Source: Rhyacophila brunnea (lineage: Eukaryota; Arthropoda; Insecta; Trichoptera; Rhyacophilidae). From it: 64,000 nucleotides of DNA. The notes beneath the pieces are model-generated. The model was not told the origin of the DNA. It ran no database searches and saw only the letters and a program-made list of their open reading frames with translations. Each line of letters opens with the position of its first letter. Positions within the stretch are counted from its first letter, which is position 1. A program made the translations under genes and the position numbers. The DNA is taken from contig JAGYXB010000667.1 of NCBI GenBank assembly GCA_022495005.1, forward strand, positions 1 through 64,000, written 5' to 3'. Below are positions 44,931 through 58,108 of this stretch, one piece after another.

Positions 44931-47184
44931 TTAAATGCTTTTTAGTAGACACTATTTGAGTTAGATATATAAATGTATTTTATTAAAAAAAAATTTAAAA
45001 AAATTTCAACCACATCCAAAACTAATAAACAACAATTTCATACATACGACAGTATTTTACTAGGGGTGCCGAAAGATAAAGAGTATTTTTCAATAGTATG
45101 AATTGAATATAGGCGTAGATATGATATAGTTTCATATGACTTCCTATCACTACCCAGGTTCTATTTATTCCTGATATGTGGACCAAGGGCACGCGTGTGA
45201 TATTTCAAACGTACCTAAGTCACTAATCCACCATTACCCATTTAATAAGAGAGGAAAGCACGCAGTGAATGTTATGGAGTTTATGACAGAATATTTTTAT
45301 GTACGAGGATCAAGAACAAATTGGGAGTAAACTAGAAGCAATGTACACTTAAATGGATGCCTACATGACTACAAGAAAATGTTGAAGTTTCCCAAAGTAA
45401 ATATGTAGGTAAGTAAGTATATACACTACAAGTGTACAGGATGATAACATGAACTGTAATATCGTGTTTCCATCGCAATGACGGATCGGCGTCGATGATA
45501 ACATATATATATTGAAAGAAACATAAAATTACACTGTACGTAGTTCACATCAATCAATGCCCAATATCCCTAGTGGATGGTAGGAACCTTATCAGAAATG
45601 GTATACAGGGTGGAGGTCTCAACTATTCTCAGTGGTTTAGATTCATCTCCATTTACACGTATAAGACTAAATAAATCCTGGCGAAAATGAGCAGGTGAGG
45701 AAAATTGTATGACGATAGCAACAAAATTCCTTTTCATTTTACACTCCTGTATAGTAGCAAATTGTTACAAAAGGCCTATTTTCCTAGCAAGGTCGATATT
45801 TTCATACAATAGAAAAATTATGACATTGTCACATTATAGTTAAATCATTTTGATTCGATATTACATATTATTGAATTAAATTGGGACTACCAAAATGTTC
45901 TCTGTCTGGAATAGTCAAGTAATCGACATGACTAGTAAAAAGTAAAATACTAATTATCGCTCATAATTTGAGCGAAGAAGCTTCTACAAAGCGGAGGTTA
46001 TAAATAAACAAACTTTTTAAAGGAATTGTTTAATCATTATTACATGCGGCTTGTTGGTTTTTTTTTCTTTGATATTTTTTACGTATGGAATTTTATGTGT
46101 CAAAAGTATATTGATGCAGAAATGAAACAATGAAAATTTGAATCACAAAAAGAGAGGCAGTTATCCAAATTGATTGGACATATGTAGTTAATCTCTTGTA
46201 GTTCTAAATTGTGATACAATGTACGTCATGCAATTTATATTTAAGCTATGAAACTGCATATCAATTACAAATCAAATCATTTACGTTTTGAATATTATAA
46301 AACGTGAATTTTGTTTTTTCTCCAGATGCTAATGCGAATTGCATAAGAATGAACGGAGTGGGGTTCATACTGTGTTAGCTTTAAAATTGCAAGTGCTATT
46401 ATATGTAATATAATTAGTAAATTACTTGCCAAAACCTTTAACCCAACAGACCGTTCGCATCACAATTTTTATTATTACCTAATTAAATACGTCAAACCCT
46501 AATGTTGAAATTACACGCACCGCATAGATATTTAACAGTGTTTATAAAAAAATAACTACTAAAAAATTTCATAACATTTAAATGGGTTGAGGGTAAGATA
46601 TTAAAAGTTTTCTGAGGAAGAAAAAAGAAATGTCGGTTGCAAATTTAACAGCAGCCAATAGACATAATTAATTAATCGAAATTTCTCGGACAATCTTTTA
46701 ATTTTGCCAAGTTTCGGCGCCGTTTTTTAATATATTTTCAGAACAATGAAATTCGCCTTTCCAACTTTTTTTTATTCAAAATATTACAACATCCGAAGGA
46801 CGGCTGGGAGGGGGGTGGGGATGAGCAGAATTATTATTTCGCGATGAAAATGAAACGTTTCTACGCGAGATAAAGAATAATAGATACATCGGTTTGTGAA
46901 CTCATGAATACTGTGCGCAATGTTACGATCGTTTAATATATTTTGATACATCTTTCCATGTATAATTGTTCGCGTACAGATGTTATTGGTCTGGACAAGG
47001 CTTAATACGCACGACATAACATTAATTGATCATTGAACTGTAGTTAATTAGAACGTCACAGAAAGAAATAACATCGTGTGACGTCGGAGTAAGATTTTTC
47101 AAGTGACATAATAATTAAAAAAATACAGTTTTCTTATAAATTGATTTATTCAACCGTACGATTCATTGATTGTATATTTATGTT
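44931..47184. other. AT-rich intergenic DNA, no gene seen
   Basis: No supported feature; a 77-codon minus frame at 46784-47017 has no known domain. Confidence 0.45.
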
Positions 47185-47216
47185 ACTGGGTTGATAATAT
47201 TTACTATCAACCCAGT
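47185..47216. repeat. perfect 12-bp hairpin
   Basis: actgggttgata pairs with tatcaacccagt across an 8-nt loop. It is too short for a microRNA precursor and no transposon ends are seen. Confidence 0.7.
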
Positions 47217-48229
47217 GGATTTTTGGTTGAAAAAACATAGAACCGCGTATAATAAATTGACATCCAAATCTGATAGAAATAGATTAATTTCATAAAATTA
47301 ATATTGCCACTCCTCTCACTAACTTCTCGTTTAATTCGAATGTGTGGCCAGTAAATGAATATAGTTCCCATTTGTTCAGTCATGTTAAAGTGTTTGTAAA
47401 CAATATTAAAGAAAATAATAATCCACATAATTCAATATAAGTTTCGGTAGCACGGCAGAATAACACCACCATCAGCATGTTTACAGATGTACGTGGTCAA
47501 AATACACAAAATAAAAATATATAATTATTTAAGAAAACATATGTAGGTATATATAGATACTAATTAAATACAATATTGGAATAATAACCTGTTACTTAAG
47601 TAGGTAAACTACTTAGTAGGCAATCGAACTATTCAATCAGATAACTGCTTTACTCTATTAAATCATAATATTATAATAAGTATACTTGTTCATCATTTTA
47701 TTACTAGTTGTGCATTTACACTTGTTGTATAATTGTAAATATTATTTTTTGTTTAATTATACTATAGGTAATATACTGGCAACGGTGCATATTTCCAAAC
47801 CGTGTATTGTTAAATAAATACACGTTTTACACAGTTTTAGTCGTGTTTTGAATATATGAGACATATTATTCATAATTGGATTTGAGATGGCGTTAAAGTT
47901 TAAGCGGACAAGATTTTTTTCAACTTGATAATTAAATTTATACTTAATCACATTATAAAAGCAAAAAAAAAATGTAATTAAGTATATTAAATCACTTAAA
48001 AACAGTTATCACAATTTTTAAATATAAAATGGTTCTCACGAAAAGTTGCTGTCATTGGCATTCATGGTAAATAACATTATATAATTACGTTTAGATATCG
48101 TATTCACACATGACCTGATTGCATTGAGTTGATGTATGCATACATGCCACTAATAAAGTAGATACTTGAACTAAATTAATAAGAATTAGTTAGCTACTCA
48201 CTATAGAATATACGTAAATTTTATGTTAC
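47217..48229. other. AT-rich sequence, no gene seen
   Basis: No supported feature. Confidence 0.45.
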
Positions 48230-48455
48230 ATGCATCTGTCTATAACACGGGTAAATACCACAGTTCAACACCCGGTGGTAGAATAATTCAAATACATGAG
48301 ACAAGTTGTCGCGTTAGGCGTCAGGCGGCGCATAGCGTGAATCGTGAAAATCAAATCGTTTGGAGGTCACTTCGGCCGTCGCCGGCGTCGGCACCGCTAG
48401 TACGCCACGCTTCCGCGGCGTCTGGCGCGAAACGACGCCGCTTTCCACTATAATA
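48230..48455. other. CpG-rich block of unknown role
   Basis: The sequence is dense in CG (cggccgtcgccggcgtcggc, cttccgcggcgtctggcgcg) within AT-rich DNA. The 76-codon plus frame (48223-48453) is basic, Ala/Arg/Ser-rich and unrecognised. It could be a regulatory region, a first exon, or a GC-rich repeat not otherwise present here. Confidence 0.35.
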
Positions 48456-48689
48456 CCGTGGCTGATCTACGACCTCGGTGAAAACTTGCACGTCATTATG
48501 ACACGATGATTTTAAAATATGAATAATTAATTATATTTGAATGTTTTTATTGGCAGTGTCTCGAATGTTTGACTGACAGTTTATGTAGATACTTACTACT
48601 CTCGTGAGATTAAAAAAAATGATTACTATTAAAATATAAAATATGAAGATGTTTCCAATAGACACGACTTATGTTATTAGTTATTAAAG

Positions 48690-48725
48690 ACAATGAGATT
48701 AACTCAAGTATCGTAATCTCATTGT
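48690..48725. repeat. perfect 12-bp hairpin
   Basis: acaatgagatta pairs with taatctcattgt across a 12-nt loop; caatgagacaatgacaat follows. Confidence 0.65.
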
Positions 48726-49764
48726 TCAATGAGACAATGACAATAATTTAAATTGTTTGGGACAATTCTCCAGCATAGTTGGCTTAGTAAATAAATAGTT
48801 GTTCGGTCAGGTGATATTTCGAGTCCATTTAAGCCACTGGATGTTCATTAATGTTATAAACTCACAAATAGTATCTCTGAACAAAGTACACTATAATATA
48901 GTGTAACGGCTCAGATTGTGGTCATTTTAGTGGAAACTTTGTAGGAACAAACTAAGTTATTTTTATTACTTTTTATTCAACTCTATTATAATAATATTAA
49001 ATAAAGAATTATTTATAGAAAATTTAACTTAAAAAAATTTCAGAACCGTATATACATATTAGACTTTTTGGACCAAGGAATTCAAATAAACATATATACC
49101 TTGATGGGTGAGTGTTCTGACCGGTAAGCTACCGACCCAAGTGGTCAGTAGATCCACTTGAGTAGCTTGGGTCTGCATTTGCACATTCGTATCGAGGGAG
49201 AGTATGGATAGTCAGTGGTCTAGCTAGGACAATTCTATTCTATGGAGGCCCATACACCCTACAATAGTGGCAGAAATGACAACTTATATTTTGTATTCAT
49301 TCTCTTTTAGAATATTGAAAAAAAAATAGTTAAATAAAAAGCAAAATTAATTTATTGCCCTTGTTTAGTCATGTTCTATTTTTAAAATACTTAAAACAGG
49401 AGATGTTCACATTGAAAATGAATTAACTGTGTCAAATAAAAGTAATAGTTGCCGAGATAGGTTTAATCGTAGGACATCTTCAGGACCATCATTCATACTC
49501 GCGATATGAAAACACGACATATATCACGTAACACATAACATGCACTACTAGCAGTACGTATTATAATAAGTGGACCATCTCAGAGTAATGATATATATTA
49601 TAGACTAGAGAGGGCCTATTTTTAGGCAAAATGAAGCCGTGTTTCTAGCCTATAACGCACAGTAGAACAACGATTTTATTATTATCAACTTAACTACGAA
49701 ACGTTATACCATCGTGTTGCTTCTCAGTACGACTACCAAATTTAAACAACATAGTTAACCATAT
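48726..49764. repeat. mostly unassigned; SINE-like segment near 49100-49270
   Basis: The piece tatggaggcccataca at 49240-49256 resembles the 3' body of SINE family A (tgtggaggcccatatg), and gacccaagtggtcagtagat forms a local palindrome with cttgagtagcttgggtc. No tRNA head is visible. The rest holds no supported feature. Confidence 0.35.
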
Positions 49765-49860
49765 TATGTTATTTATTTATTTATTTGAGAAAGACACGTT
49801 GAGTACATAACAAATTATTAATTCAGGACGTTCACAACATGACATTTAAATTAAAAATTA
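49765..49860 (-). mobile_element. LINE 3' terminus, diverged
   Basis: tatttatttatttatttgag, then attcaggacgttcacaacat and gacatttaaa, correspond to the inverted 3' end of the LINE family. Confidence 0.55.
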
Positions 49861-52295
49861 CAAGTACCTAAGCAGTTCGGAAAATCAGAAAAAACAAAGT
49901 AAATATTAAACAACAAATATTAAACATAATATTAAAATAACTAAAAATAATTCCCTCTAACTTTATATTTAACACACAATAAACTTCAGCAACACGTGCT
50001 CGCAGTTTTTAAATGCATGTAATCAGCCAAATCAATTTTTTCCGGCGACGTTTTCAAATTTTTAAAACTCGCCATAGAAATTCTATTTTACTCCGCAAAG
50101 AGCGGAGATATAAGCGTCCCGAATGCTTACTCACTCGCATTTATGGTTCGTTTTTGTTCAGGCCTTGTGGACCACCTTCCATCTTCCTTCCGTGTCCGTA
50201 AACTTGTACGTGTGTAGTTCGCCGTATCACACTTCACCGTGAAATGTTGTATCGGAAATATATGGCCGTATATTAAAGACCGACCAACCTCTTTGAGTCG
50301 TATAGTACTGACATAAAATTCATGTCTAAATAAAACACTGTTTTTGTCTGTTTACACTTTACAGGAAGCTCGCAACAAATAAATTTTGAAAATTGCCGAT
50401 ATACTGAATTATTTGTTATGGTAGGTTAGGTTTTCATTCTTGAATTCATGAATTTTGCCAAAATCAGCTATGAAAATTGAATTAATGTTCAATTTAAATA
50501 TAATAAAATTGGAGACCGTATGGCATACGGTCATCTCTTTCCGATAAGAACGGTCACGGCGAACTGTCCCACGGTGAAATGTTTTACGTACAATTTACAT
50601 GTAACCCTACTATTCAATATAATTAAGATCATATTTATTGTTCAATTTTATTGGATGCTAATCTTTAAAAACTATAATTCTTCTGAAGGTTCCATGTTAT
50701 CAATATGTCGTAAATACTTTTAGAATATCACAGAAACTTACCAAGATTTAATTAGTAAAAATAACTCTAAGAAAATAATACGTAATAAGTAGTGGGTATA
50801 ACTAAATATTTTTAATAGCATCCCTATGAGTAGAAGTCACCGCACGCCATCGTATAACCGAGATTTAAAATTACTTATATATTGAGTAGGTACGATAAAA
50901 TCAATACTCAAATGAAAAACACGTTTAAGAGCTTGAAGACTAATAACTTCAATTCTATAATAATATGCATAATGTATAAATATATGTCTCTATGTCTTTT
51001 CGTAATAATAAATAAGCTCTCTTACGAACAAACAAAAACAAATTTTAGGAACGATACATTTTCGGCGGGTTCCATTTGATACCATTTGATTTATAAATCG
51101 AAAAGATATGCCATTCGATACATTTCCGCGCGGGAGCTTTTCCAGGTGCCGGCGAGTTTTCGCAAAACGTTTCGGTCGGGTTAAAACTAAAACCGCTACA
51201 AACAAATGGCCTCTGTTTACGAAGACATCGTGGAATATCGAGTTGTTTGCGTTCATGTAAATGCACTCAAAGTTTACCAAAGGTTTTCGTCCTCTCGTCG
51301 TTATTATACTCGTATATAGGAATTTATCAACTTTACTTACAATGCATACAATGACGCAATGCATTTTTACACAAGTACCTATCACCATTTAAAACATACA
51401 AAAAGAAATACGGCACTGTTGAAAAATCGATTAAATGCGATATTTTTGTTCATTTACAAAATCGTATCGCATGGTCATATTTTATATTTAATCATTCATA
51501 CATATTGATTGTGAGAGGTATCGATTTATATAATTTCCCCTCTTGAACTAGTGTTATGTACATATACTTAAAATTCAATATCAATCTCAAGTGGACCTTA
51601 CTTTATCAGTTAACCTTCGACGGCAGGAAGCAATCGCATTAATTTTGTCGATATCGACTGTCGCTTGACGGATTTAGATATTTATCGCAAAATTCTTATC
51701 AGATGCAGACATGTAAATCTCTCACTCTCTTGTAGGATTAAACGCAACCTGTTATATATATTACTTCAAAGTTATAACATAATAATCACAAAATAAAATT
51801 ATTATTTATTAATATTGTTAAAATATCCACAAACCGATAACACTAGTTTTGCACCCTTTTAAATTCTTATTTTGAGAATCACTGGATAAATGACCCACTG
51901 CATTGCACGGAAGCTCCATAAAATAAAAGAAAACCGAATTAATAGCGCAAACGAGTTACTCTGTAACTTGTAAGTTTCAAAATACTCTGGATAAAGAAAC
52001 GACATGCAGCACGATTTGCTCCATTTTATAGTGTAACGACTTTCGCCAATAATAATGTCAGTTACATTGAAGTAATTAACTATCTGCATAAGATAATCAC
52101 TAAAACAATAATATATAACAATATCTACATTGTGTACATTGTACTTACTATGCGCCTGTAGTGAGAAAGGCTTTTATGGGTCTTGGATAATTTTATTTGT
52201 AAAAGCTGCTGTCCTAAATTTTTACTTATTTGTATGCTAATTTCACCATAAATATCTCGCAGAGAACATTTAAACATTAACAGACATAACTAACT
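49861..52295. other. no gene supported
   Basis: Near 50396 gccgatatactgaattattt and ggtaggttagg look like a diverged arm of the 3734 hairpin element. Overlapping minus frames at 50990-51388 and 51045-51266 (132 and 73 codons) have no recognised domain. Confidence 0.4.
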
Positions 52296-53019
52296 ATATA
52301 TACCAGTGGCGAAGGCTCCATACTAAGCAATTATTTAAAGCTTACCTTCTATTATCAAGTATTTAATTTAAATAAATAAATATCTATATTGTCTAGGACT
52401 ACGTTATAATAAAAATATTGATTGTCATCTATCGTCGGTATTTAGAAGTAGAGCGTTTAATTTAGTCAAGTTTCGAATCAAAAATAAATGACGGAACGTC
52501 ACAACGTGAGTGCTATTTTTAGAATTATGTCGTCATAATCCAAGCCGAATTTTCTACAGAAATTCAGTTGCCAACTTCATACATGTCTGCGTTTTTTTTG
52601 TTCCAGACTAGGAAGCGTTACAGGACAAGCTTACGCGCTATGTTGATTTGTTTATTGTCGATGATTATGTTTTGTAAGCAAATAATAAATAATAAGGATG
52701 ATTAAAAAAAAATAACTATTGTGTTAGATCACATATAATTTATAAATTGTTATTAAAAATAAATATTATTGATTATATCGCGATTATTATTTAGGTTACT
52801 TAAGTCATAGACAAACATAACATGCTATTCACAGTTCATGTCATATTGACATTTCAAAGCGGTGATAAAGTTTTATTTTATAATACAAAATTCAGTGTAT
52901 TACTGTGTTTTGAATGTGGATAAATTATCTCATAGTATACCGAAATCATTCGCCAGTGCTTTAAATATATAAGTATTTATTAAATTGTCTAGTGTCCCGA
53001 TCGAAGATGTGCGAGCGAT

Positions 53020-53317
53020 TGCATTTAAAAAACATCATACGACGTTTCTTCAAAAATTAAAAATTATCAAAGCTCCAAGAGTTCATTTAGATTTGAATAC
53101 AGCAAAAAACTTATATTAGACATTTTCACAACAATTTATATGATAAATATTTGTTTTTAACTGGCAGTTATACATTAAACAAACTTTTTTGTTGGCGATG
53201 CGTATTGTTTGCTAAAAAAAAGTCTGCGTGGAATTCTACTGCCATAAGTGATTTAAATGATTTAACAAATTCAGCGGTGAAACCTATGACCAGTGTGTCG
53301 TTGTCATTAGTGTGCAC
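53020..53317 (+). pseudogene. hAT transposase N-terminal TTF zinc-finger fragment
   Basis: Plus-strand codons read APRVHLDLNTAKNLY, stop, TFSQQF, stops, then FLTGSYTLNKLFCWRCVLFA and KKKSAWNSTAISDLNDLTNS. This is the TTF/ZMYM-type zinc finger near the start of many hAT transposases, where W/F-L-x-G-x-x-x-x-N-x-L-F-C-W-x-C-L-L-F is followed by a W-x-x-x-G-x-x-D-L region. Zinc-binding Cys residues of F-C-W-x-C are present. Stops at about 53118 and 53143 break it. The coding sequence is cut at 53318 by the MITE, and only a short tail follows. Non-functional. Confidence 0.72.
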
Positions 53318-53900
53318 CAGTGGCGAAGGGTGGAGGTAGGCTGTTAAGATCCGTCATAAACAGTGCACATTAAACTTTTTCAGACATACATATTTGTTTT
53401 CATTGAAATAAGACTACATTTTACAGATAGTGTTGGTTTGTTTTTAAAATTTAATTAAACCCTGAGAAACCAAGCCATAATAGATAATAGTCAAAAAATA
53501 CATGTCTATCTATAAAATATCTAACATTATACAATTAAATCATACATAACTTTGAATATTTTATATATATAATAATATTTTTTATTTATTATAGTTTGGT
53601 TTAGGCAGGGCTTAATGAATTAAAAAAAATAACCAACAATATGTGTAACATGTATTTTTAATCCAACGAAAACAAATAACTATGAAAGAAAAAGTGTGCA
53701 CAATTTTGTCGTATTGCCCAAATTAGACCAAAACTATTATGGTTTCGTTTAGGCATGGTTTAATTGATTTTTAAAAACTAACTAACACCGTTTGTAAATT
53801 GTAGTCTTAGTTCAATAAAAACAAATACATATGACTAAAAAAGTTTAGTGTGAACTATTTATAGCGAATATTAACAGCCTACCTCCACCCTTCGCCACTG
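53318..53900. mobile_element. full hAT MITE, family C, nested
   Basis: Length 583 bp, ends cagtggcgaagggtggaggt and its inverse, with the exact 8-bp duplication gtgtgcac at 53310-53317 and 53901-53908. It is similar to 26858-27445 along its length. It inserted into the hAT relic 52304-54031. Confidence 0.92.
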
Positions 53901-54039
53901 GTGTGCACCTATTCATTAGTAGTAATATCGTAAGTATTATATTCTTATTTCCCGTAAATTACCTGACAAGTGTGCTCTTTTTCTCTGATCTCCACAGCTT
54001 ACCTCTTTCCAAAAGTCACCCTTCGCCACGGATATATAC

Positions 54040-54440
54040 AACTGTATCTGCGTTTGTAACAGGTAGTCAGATAAAAAAGCTGCCAGTTTTTTATTTTGGA
54101 TTTATCATTCGCTCGTTACGTTGTTTTTTCTCATGTGAAAATATTGTAGACCCTAAAAAGTTAATAAACCTTAGATCAAGTTCATAATATTTTTTAACAT
54201 GTGTTCGGTGCAAAGCATGGACCCAGTGGGTTGGAAGGCTCAACAACCGTTCGTAAAAAGTCTGTCCAATATATGAAGGTTTACTTGATCTATCAATTAG
54301 TTATTAATTTAGAAAAAAAGGTTCCGTCTACGTCATTTGAAATTATTCTTTTTAGGCTACAATTGTAAGCAAAAAATCGCTGAAGCTGCAGTAAAAAAAT
54401 GACAAAAAAAATGTGAAAGGGGGTAAAGATACTTATAATT
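54040..54440. other. no gene; possible degraded SINE body at 54205-54280
   Basis: catggacccagtgggttgga followed by ttcgtaaaaagtctgtccaa loosely recalls the SINE family A body. A 94-codon frame (53903-54187) crosses the hAT end and is not a gene. Confidence 0.35.
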
Positions 54441-54840
54441 TATGTATAAATTGGTTATTCGGATCTTATATGCGGTATAAATGAGAACTTTGCCAAATAT
54501 TGATAGTACGTGTCCCTGATAATCATTTTAGAAATTGAGAGCATCAGTTGTTTGTTCTACCAAGGAGCAGAACTAACCTGTCATGGTTTTAAAGCTAATT
54601 GAGAGGGCAGTAACTATGTTTGACCAAATCGCTTGCGTGGTGATGAGTTTGCATTCACATTGTTTAATAAATTATTAAAATTATTTTTATTATATTTCTG
54701 TTTTCTCTCGTAATTACTCTTTTTGCATAAATATTATTAATACATTTAAATATTTCGTTATTTTTTCACCCATGTCACGTTGTGAACGACTTGAATGTAT
54801 AATTTGTAAAGTTCACTACATGTTAAATAAATGAATTTGA
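54441..54840 (+). mobile_element. LINE 3' end, copy 5
   Basis: Tail-coding words (gagcatcagttgtttgttct, caaggagcagaactaacctg) match the 34510-34560 copy with small changes. The UTR follows, with tcacgttgtgaacgacttga, and ends at aaataaatgaattt. Truncated and degraded. Confidence 0.65.
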
Positions 54841-56850
54841 TTTTGTTTGGTTGTGATCCATTAGCCAAATGCTTATGCGGTTAAGATTTCTAAGACCCCA
54901 CCATACGCAGGTAGGTATAATATTATAACTCCGTATATAGAATGTCCGTAATAAGTACATCTAACAAAAACCAGTGATATTATCTCAACCATAGTCTACA
55001 ATGTATATTATGTTTGTGTGTACAGCCACAATACTCGAGTCAACAGCCATTAGCCAAGATGAACTTTTTATGCCGTTACATATTTCATCGCCCTAATGTT
55101 CCTAAGTCTTCCTGAGATAGGTACCCCATATCCTGTTTCCCCGTAATATTCCCACTCATACAATATGTATTATTATCTTCGAGAAAAGCCCGTCGAACAT
55201 CTTTCTTGTTTTCCCAATAAATTCACAAACATTATGGGAACACGGTACATAATATTCTGTAGTAACAAATGTAGTAGGTACCTATATATTTTTGTATTTT
55301 ATAGTTTTAAATTTCAAATTAAATTCACACTGATAAGTTAGGACATCTATACGCGTTTTAACAATGACATACATAACTCTTTAATACTACAAATTCACTG
55401 AAACAAATTATCAGTGACTATACCCACTATTGTAAAAAGTAAATCTAGTCAGAAAATTATTAGTAACCGCCATAGGAAAGTATATAAAAATGTCTTAATT
55501 CTCGAATACGAAAAGGAAATCAAACAAACATATTTTGACTTTTATATAAATGTATAGATAATATGTATTTATATTAATTACACCATTGACTGTGATTGGT
55601 TTAAAATATATAAATATGACACCTCTAACAACACACACAAAGTATCGCTATTACAACCACTTGCGGGTAGAAATAATAAGCGTAATGCACCAATGAAAGT
55701 GACCGTTCGCGCTGCTATAACAACGAATCATAAATTTACAAGTAAAATGCACAAAATAATTGCATACTTTTGACTCCAACTTACGTACAAATTGGGGTTT
55801 TTTCAAATTATAATATATTCACTGTTAAATTTATAATATTGACTATCATCGTAATGTTGATTGATGTTTAAATCAACTATTATTTATGTTTTTTTTAGAA
55901 TTACGTTTTTAAATTAAATGTCACAACTATGTCAGTTTCCTAGACCCGCTGGTGCTTCGGTATAGGTACACGTCGTGTTTTATTCATACAAGAATACATA
56001 CGGCTTAAATAGGTAATAGTAGATTCTTATAACTTATAGCAGGTACGGAAAATTATTCTACGTGTGTCCTATATAGCCTTATACGCCGTCCAGGGAATGA
56101 GGTACTCGAGCAACCACGTCCAAAAAGAAGCGAAGTGATTAGGGTCCGAGCCCACAGCCTTCGTTCGCTTCCGGAGAGGCACTTGTCGGGAAGGGTAATC
56201 GATAGGCGAGCGCCGAGTAAAGTTATCAAGTCGATATTGTCAGGTGAGACAGGAGCACCTTGAAGCCACTTGGGTCCGCGTAACTTTGTACACTTCGAAG
56301 TTTCGACAGACCGTTTTAATAAAATGATTATAATCGGATATTATATCCAAGATGGGTGGGTATTAAATATCGTATTAAACGTAATTGACAGCCCTTTTCC
56401 GGTGAGTGGTTATGTTGTGCCTAAAACACTGACTGCAGTGTAATGGCACAATCCCAAAGAGGTACTTAATTTTGAGAAAACATGGTTTTAAGGTTAAATT
56501 TTATATATAACATTATCTATAACATTTTCATTTTTATTCTCATTGTGGGCAAATTGGATTGCCTCGTTGATTGGTGATGTAAAAGATTTGTTTATTTATT
56601 TGTATTAGCGATGTTTTTTTTCAAAACGGGTATAAAAAAATATTTTAATGAAATAAAAATAACGTGTAGTACGAAGATACTTCATTCACGCAGTCTAATA
56701 AGGATCAGGACCTGTTTCGTCTGCTTAGAGGGGCTGAGTTCATATACAAGATAATATGTTATCAAATATATTTCTGATGTATATTATATTAAATTGTATA
56801 GTCGGTCACTGCCTACTTAGATAATGGTGTGACAATCGACATACACAAAG
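54841..56850. other. AT-rich intergenic DNA, no gene seen
   Basis: No supported feature. A 19-bp word gatcaggacctgtttcgtc at 56704 recurs inverted at 58138. Confidence 0.45.
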
Positions 56851-57100
56851 CCACCGAGGCCAACTATATTCAGACCGTTGCACTGACTTTCGAATAACGA
56901 TGGTAGTGCTAGTTATTGATTATCTTCTAATACAATGCGGTAACCTATTCGCAATTAATGAAGATTTTCGATTGCGTATTTCGTTGAAATTATTAAAATT
57001 TATTTCAATATACAATAATGATCGTTTTCTACAAACAGTTTATAACTAGCACTGACATCGACGTCTATAGTTTTGTGTCACGGCCCGACTATTAGTGGGC
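56851..57100. repeat. repeat family E, copy 1
   Basis: It shares tatattcagaccgt, gatggtagtgctagttattg, attatctt and ttgtgtcac in order with 58870-59085. Copy 2 also has an inverted match inside it. It is likely a MITE with long subterminal inverted repeats. Confidence 0.6.
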
Positions 57101-57479
57101 TTTGGATAGCCACTAATAAACCATTGTTAAAAATATAATATTTGATGTTTTGAATAAAAAAAATCGGGGTTTCCCATTAATCAATAATTATATAAATATA
57201 TAAATTGAATGTTAATAACTATATGACGTAATCCGTTTCGATGATTGATTGATTCGTTTTGTGGTTATTTTCGTTATAAGATTTACTTACTTATTAAAAA
57301 AAGAACTACTCATTAGCATTGGCAGGTTATATTCAAACTGTACCTACTTACTAATCTGTTTTAATGAATTTAGTGAGGCAAGGTAAAATAAATTGCATTA
57401 TTTTTTTAACATTGAGTATTCTTAGAATATTTAATTTGATTATTATACATGTCTTGATATTTTTAATTGTAGGTATAGG

Positions 57480-58100
57480 TAGAGTTGGGTTTCGGGAATT
57501 TCCCGATAGGAATTCTCGAGAAATTTTCGGGATTTTCCATCCCGAATCTGGAGAATGGAAATTTTTAACATTTCGGGAAATCCTGGATCTCGAAAATCTT
57601 TTCTCGGGATTCGGGATTTCTTTATTATCAAATATTAATTGAAAAAACGATTTTCTATATGGAAAGACCGAAAACACAAAATTCAAGGACTGATCCATTT
57701 AACACAATTAAGCCGACGCCGAATCAAAGTCAGCGCAATTTTTGCAACATCGTGGAATTTTGTGGCTCAAAAGCATACGCGATTGTTAGACGCAGCAATT
57801 GACAGTCTGTGTTTTTTTTAAATTCTATTTTAATAAGTAATGTTTTAAATTATTTTTTTCCTACTTCTATTTTGTTTGTCTTCTTACATAAATAATAAAA
57901 AAAAATCATATTTTTTTTGGAATTTTCGTGTTTTTACACAGATTTTAGGATTTTTACAAGTTTTTTTGAAATTTCCCGATTTCTCTAGAATTCTCGAGAA
58001 TTCTTTTCGGGAAATCCCGAATCTCGAGAATTAAAAATTTTGTCGTTTCGGGAAATCTCGAGATTGAGATTGAGATTTTCTCGGGAAATACCCAACTCTA
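57480..58100 (+). mobile_element. hAT element, TAGAGTTGGG family, internally deleted
   Basis: The ends are tagagttggg and cccaactcta, with the exact duplication ggtatagg at 57472-57479 and 58101-58108. Subterminal regions are full of gggaaat, ctcgag and cccgaa words, a palindromic texture seen at the ends of many hAT elements. Several frames on both strands (57351-57698 and others) are products of that texture. It retains a transposase C terminus. Confidence 0.88.
57639..57821 (+). pseudogene. hAT transposase dimerisation-domain fragment
   Basis: The 60-codon frame ends VSAIFATSWNFVAQKHTRLL followed by DAAIDSLCFF. It aligns by eye to the end of hAT transposases, where S-E-R-x-F-S-x-x-x-x-x-x-x-x-K-R-x-R-L-x-x-x-x-I-D-x-L-x-F-L is conserved, with the SER/FS part altered. 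The stop comes directly after CFF. It lies in the centre of the element 57480-58100. The remainder of the transposase is absent. Confidence 0.6.
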
Positions 58101-58108
58101 GGTATAGG

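Larger units (their letters stand above)
52304..54031 (+). mobile_element. hAT relic of ZMYM/TTF type, with a nested MITE
   Basis: It starts cagtggcgaagg and ends cccttcgccacgg (one base off the perfect inverse). The exact duplication atatatac lies at 52296-52303 and 54032-54039. A TTF-type zinc-finger coding stretch lies at 53020-53320. The family C MITE 53318-53900 is inserted in it; without that and its duplication the element is about 1137 bp, so it was already deleted for most of the transposase. Confidence 0.85.

Noticed and set aside
47185..48725. MicroRNA precursors at the two 12-bp hairpins
   Set aside because: Stems are far too short for animal microRNA precursors.
50990..51388. 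132-codon minus-strand frame
   Set aside because: No recognised domain; an overlapping second frame shows only locally low stop density.
57351..57698. 115-codon and nearby frames over the hAT ends
   Set aside because: Explained by the palindromic gggaaatcccga texture of the element ends, which is open on both strands.
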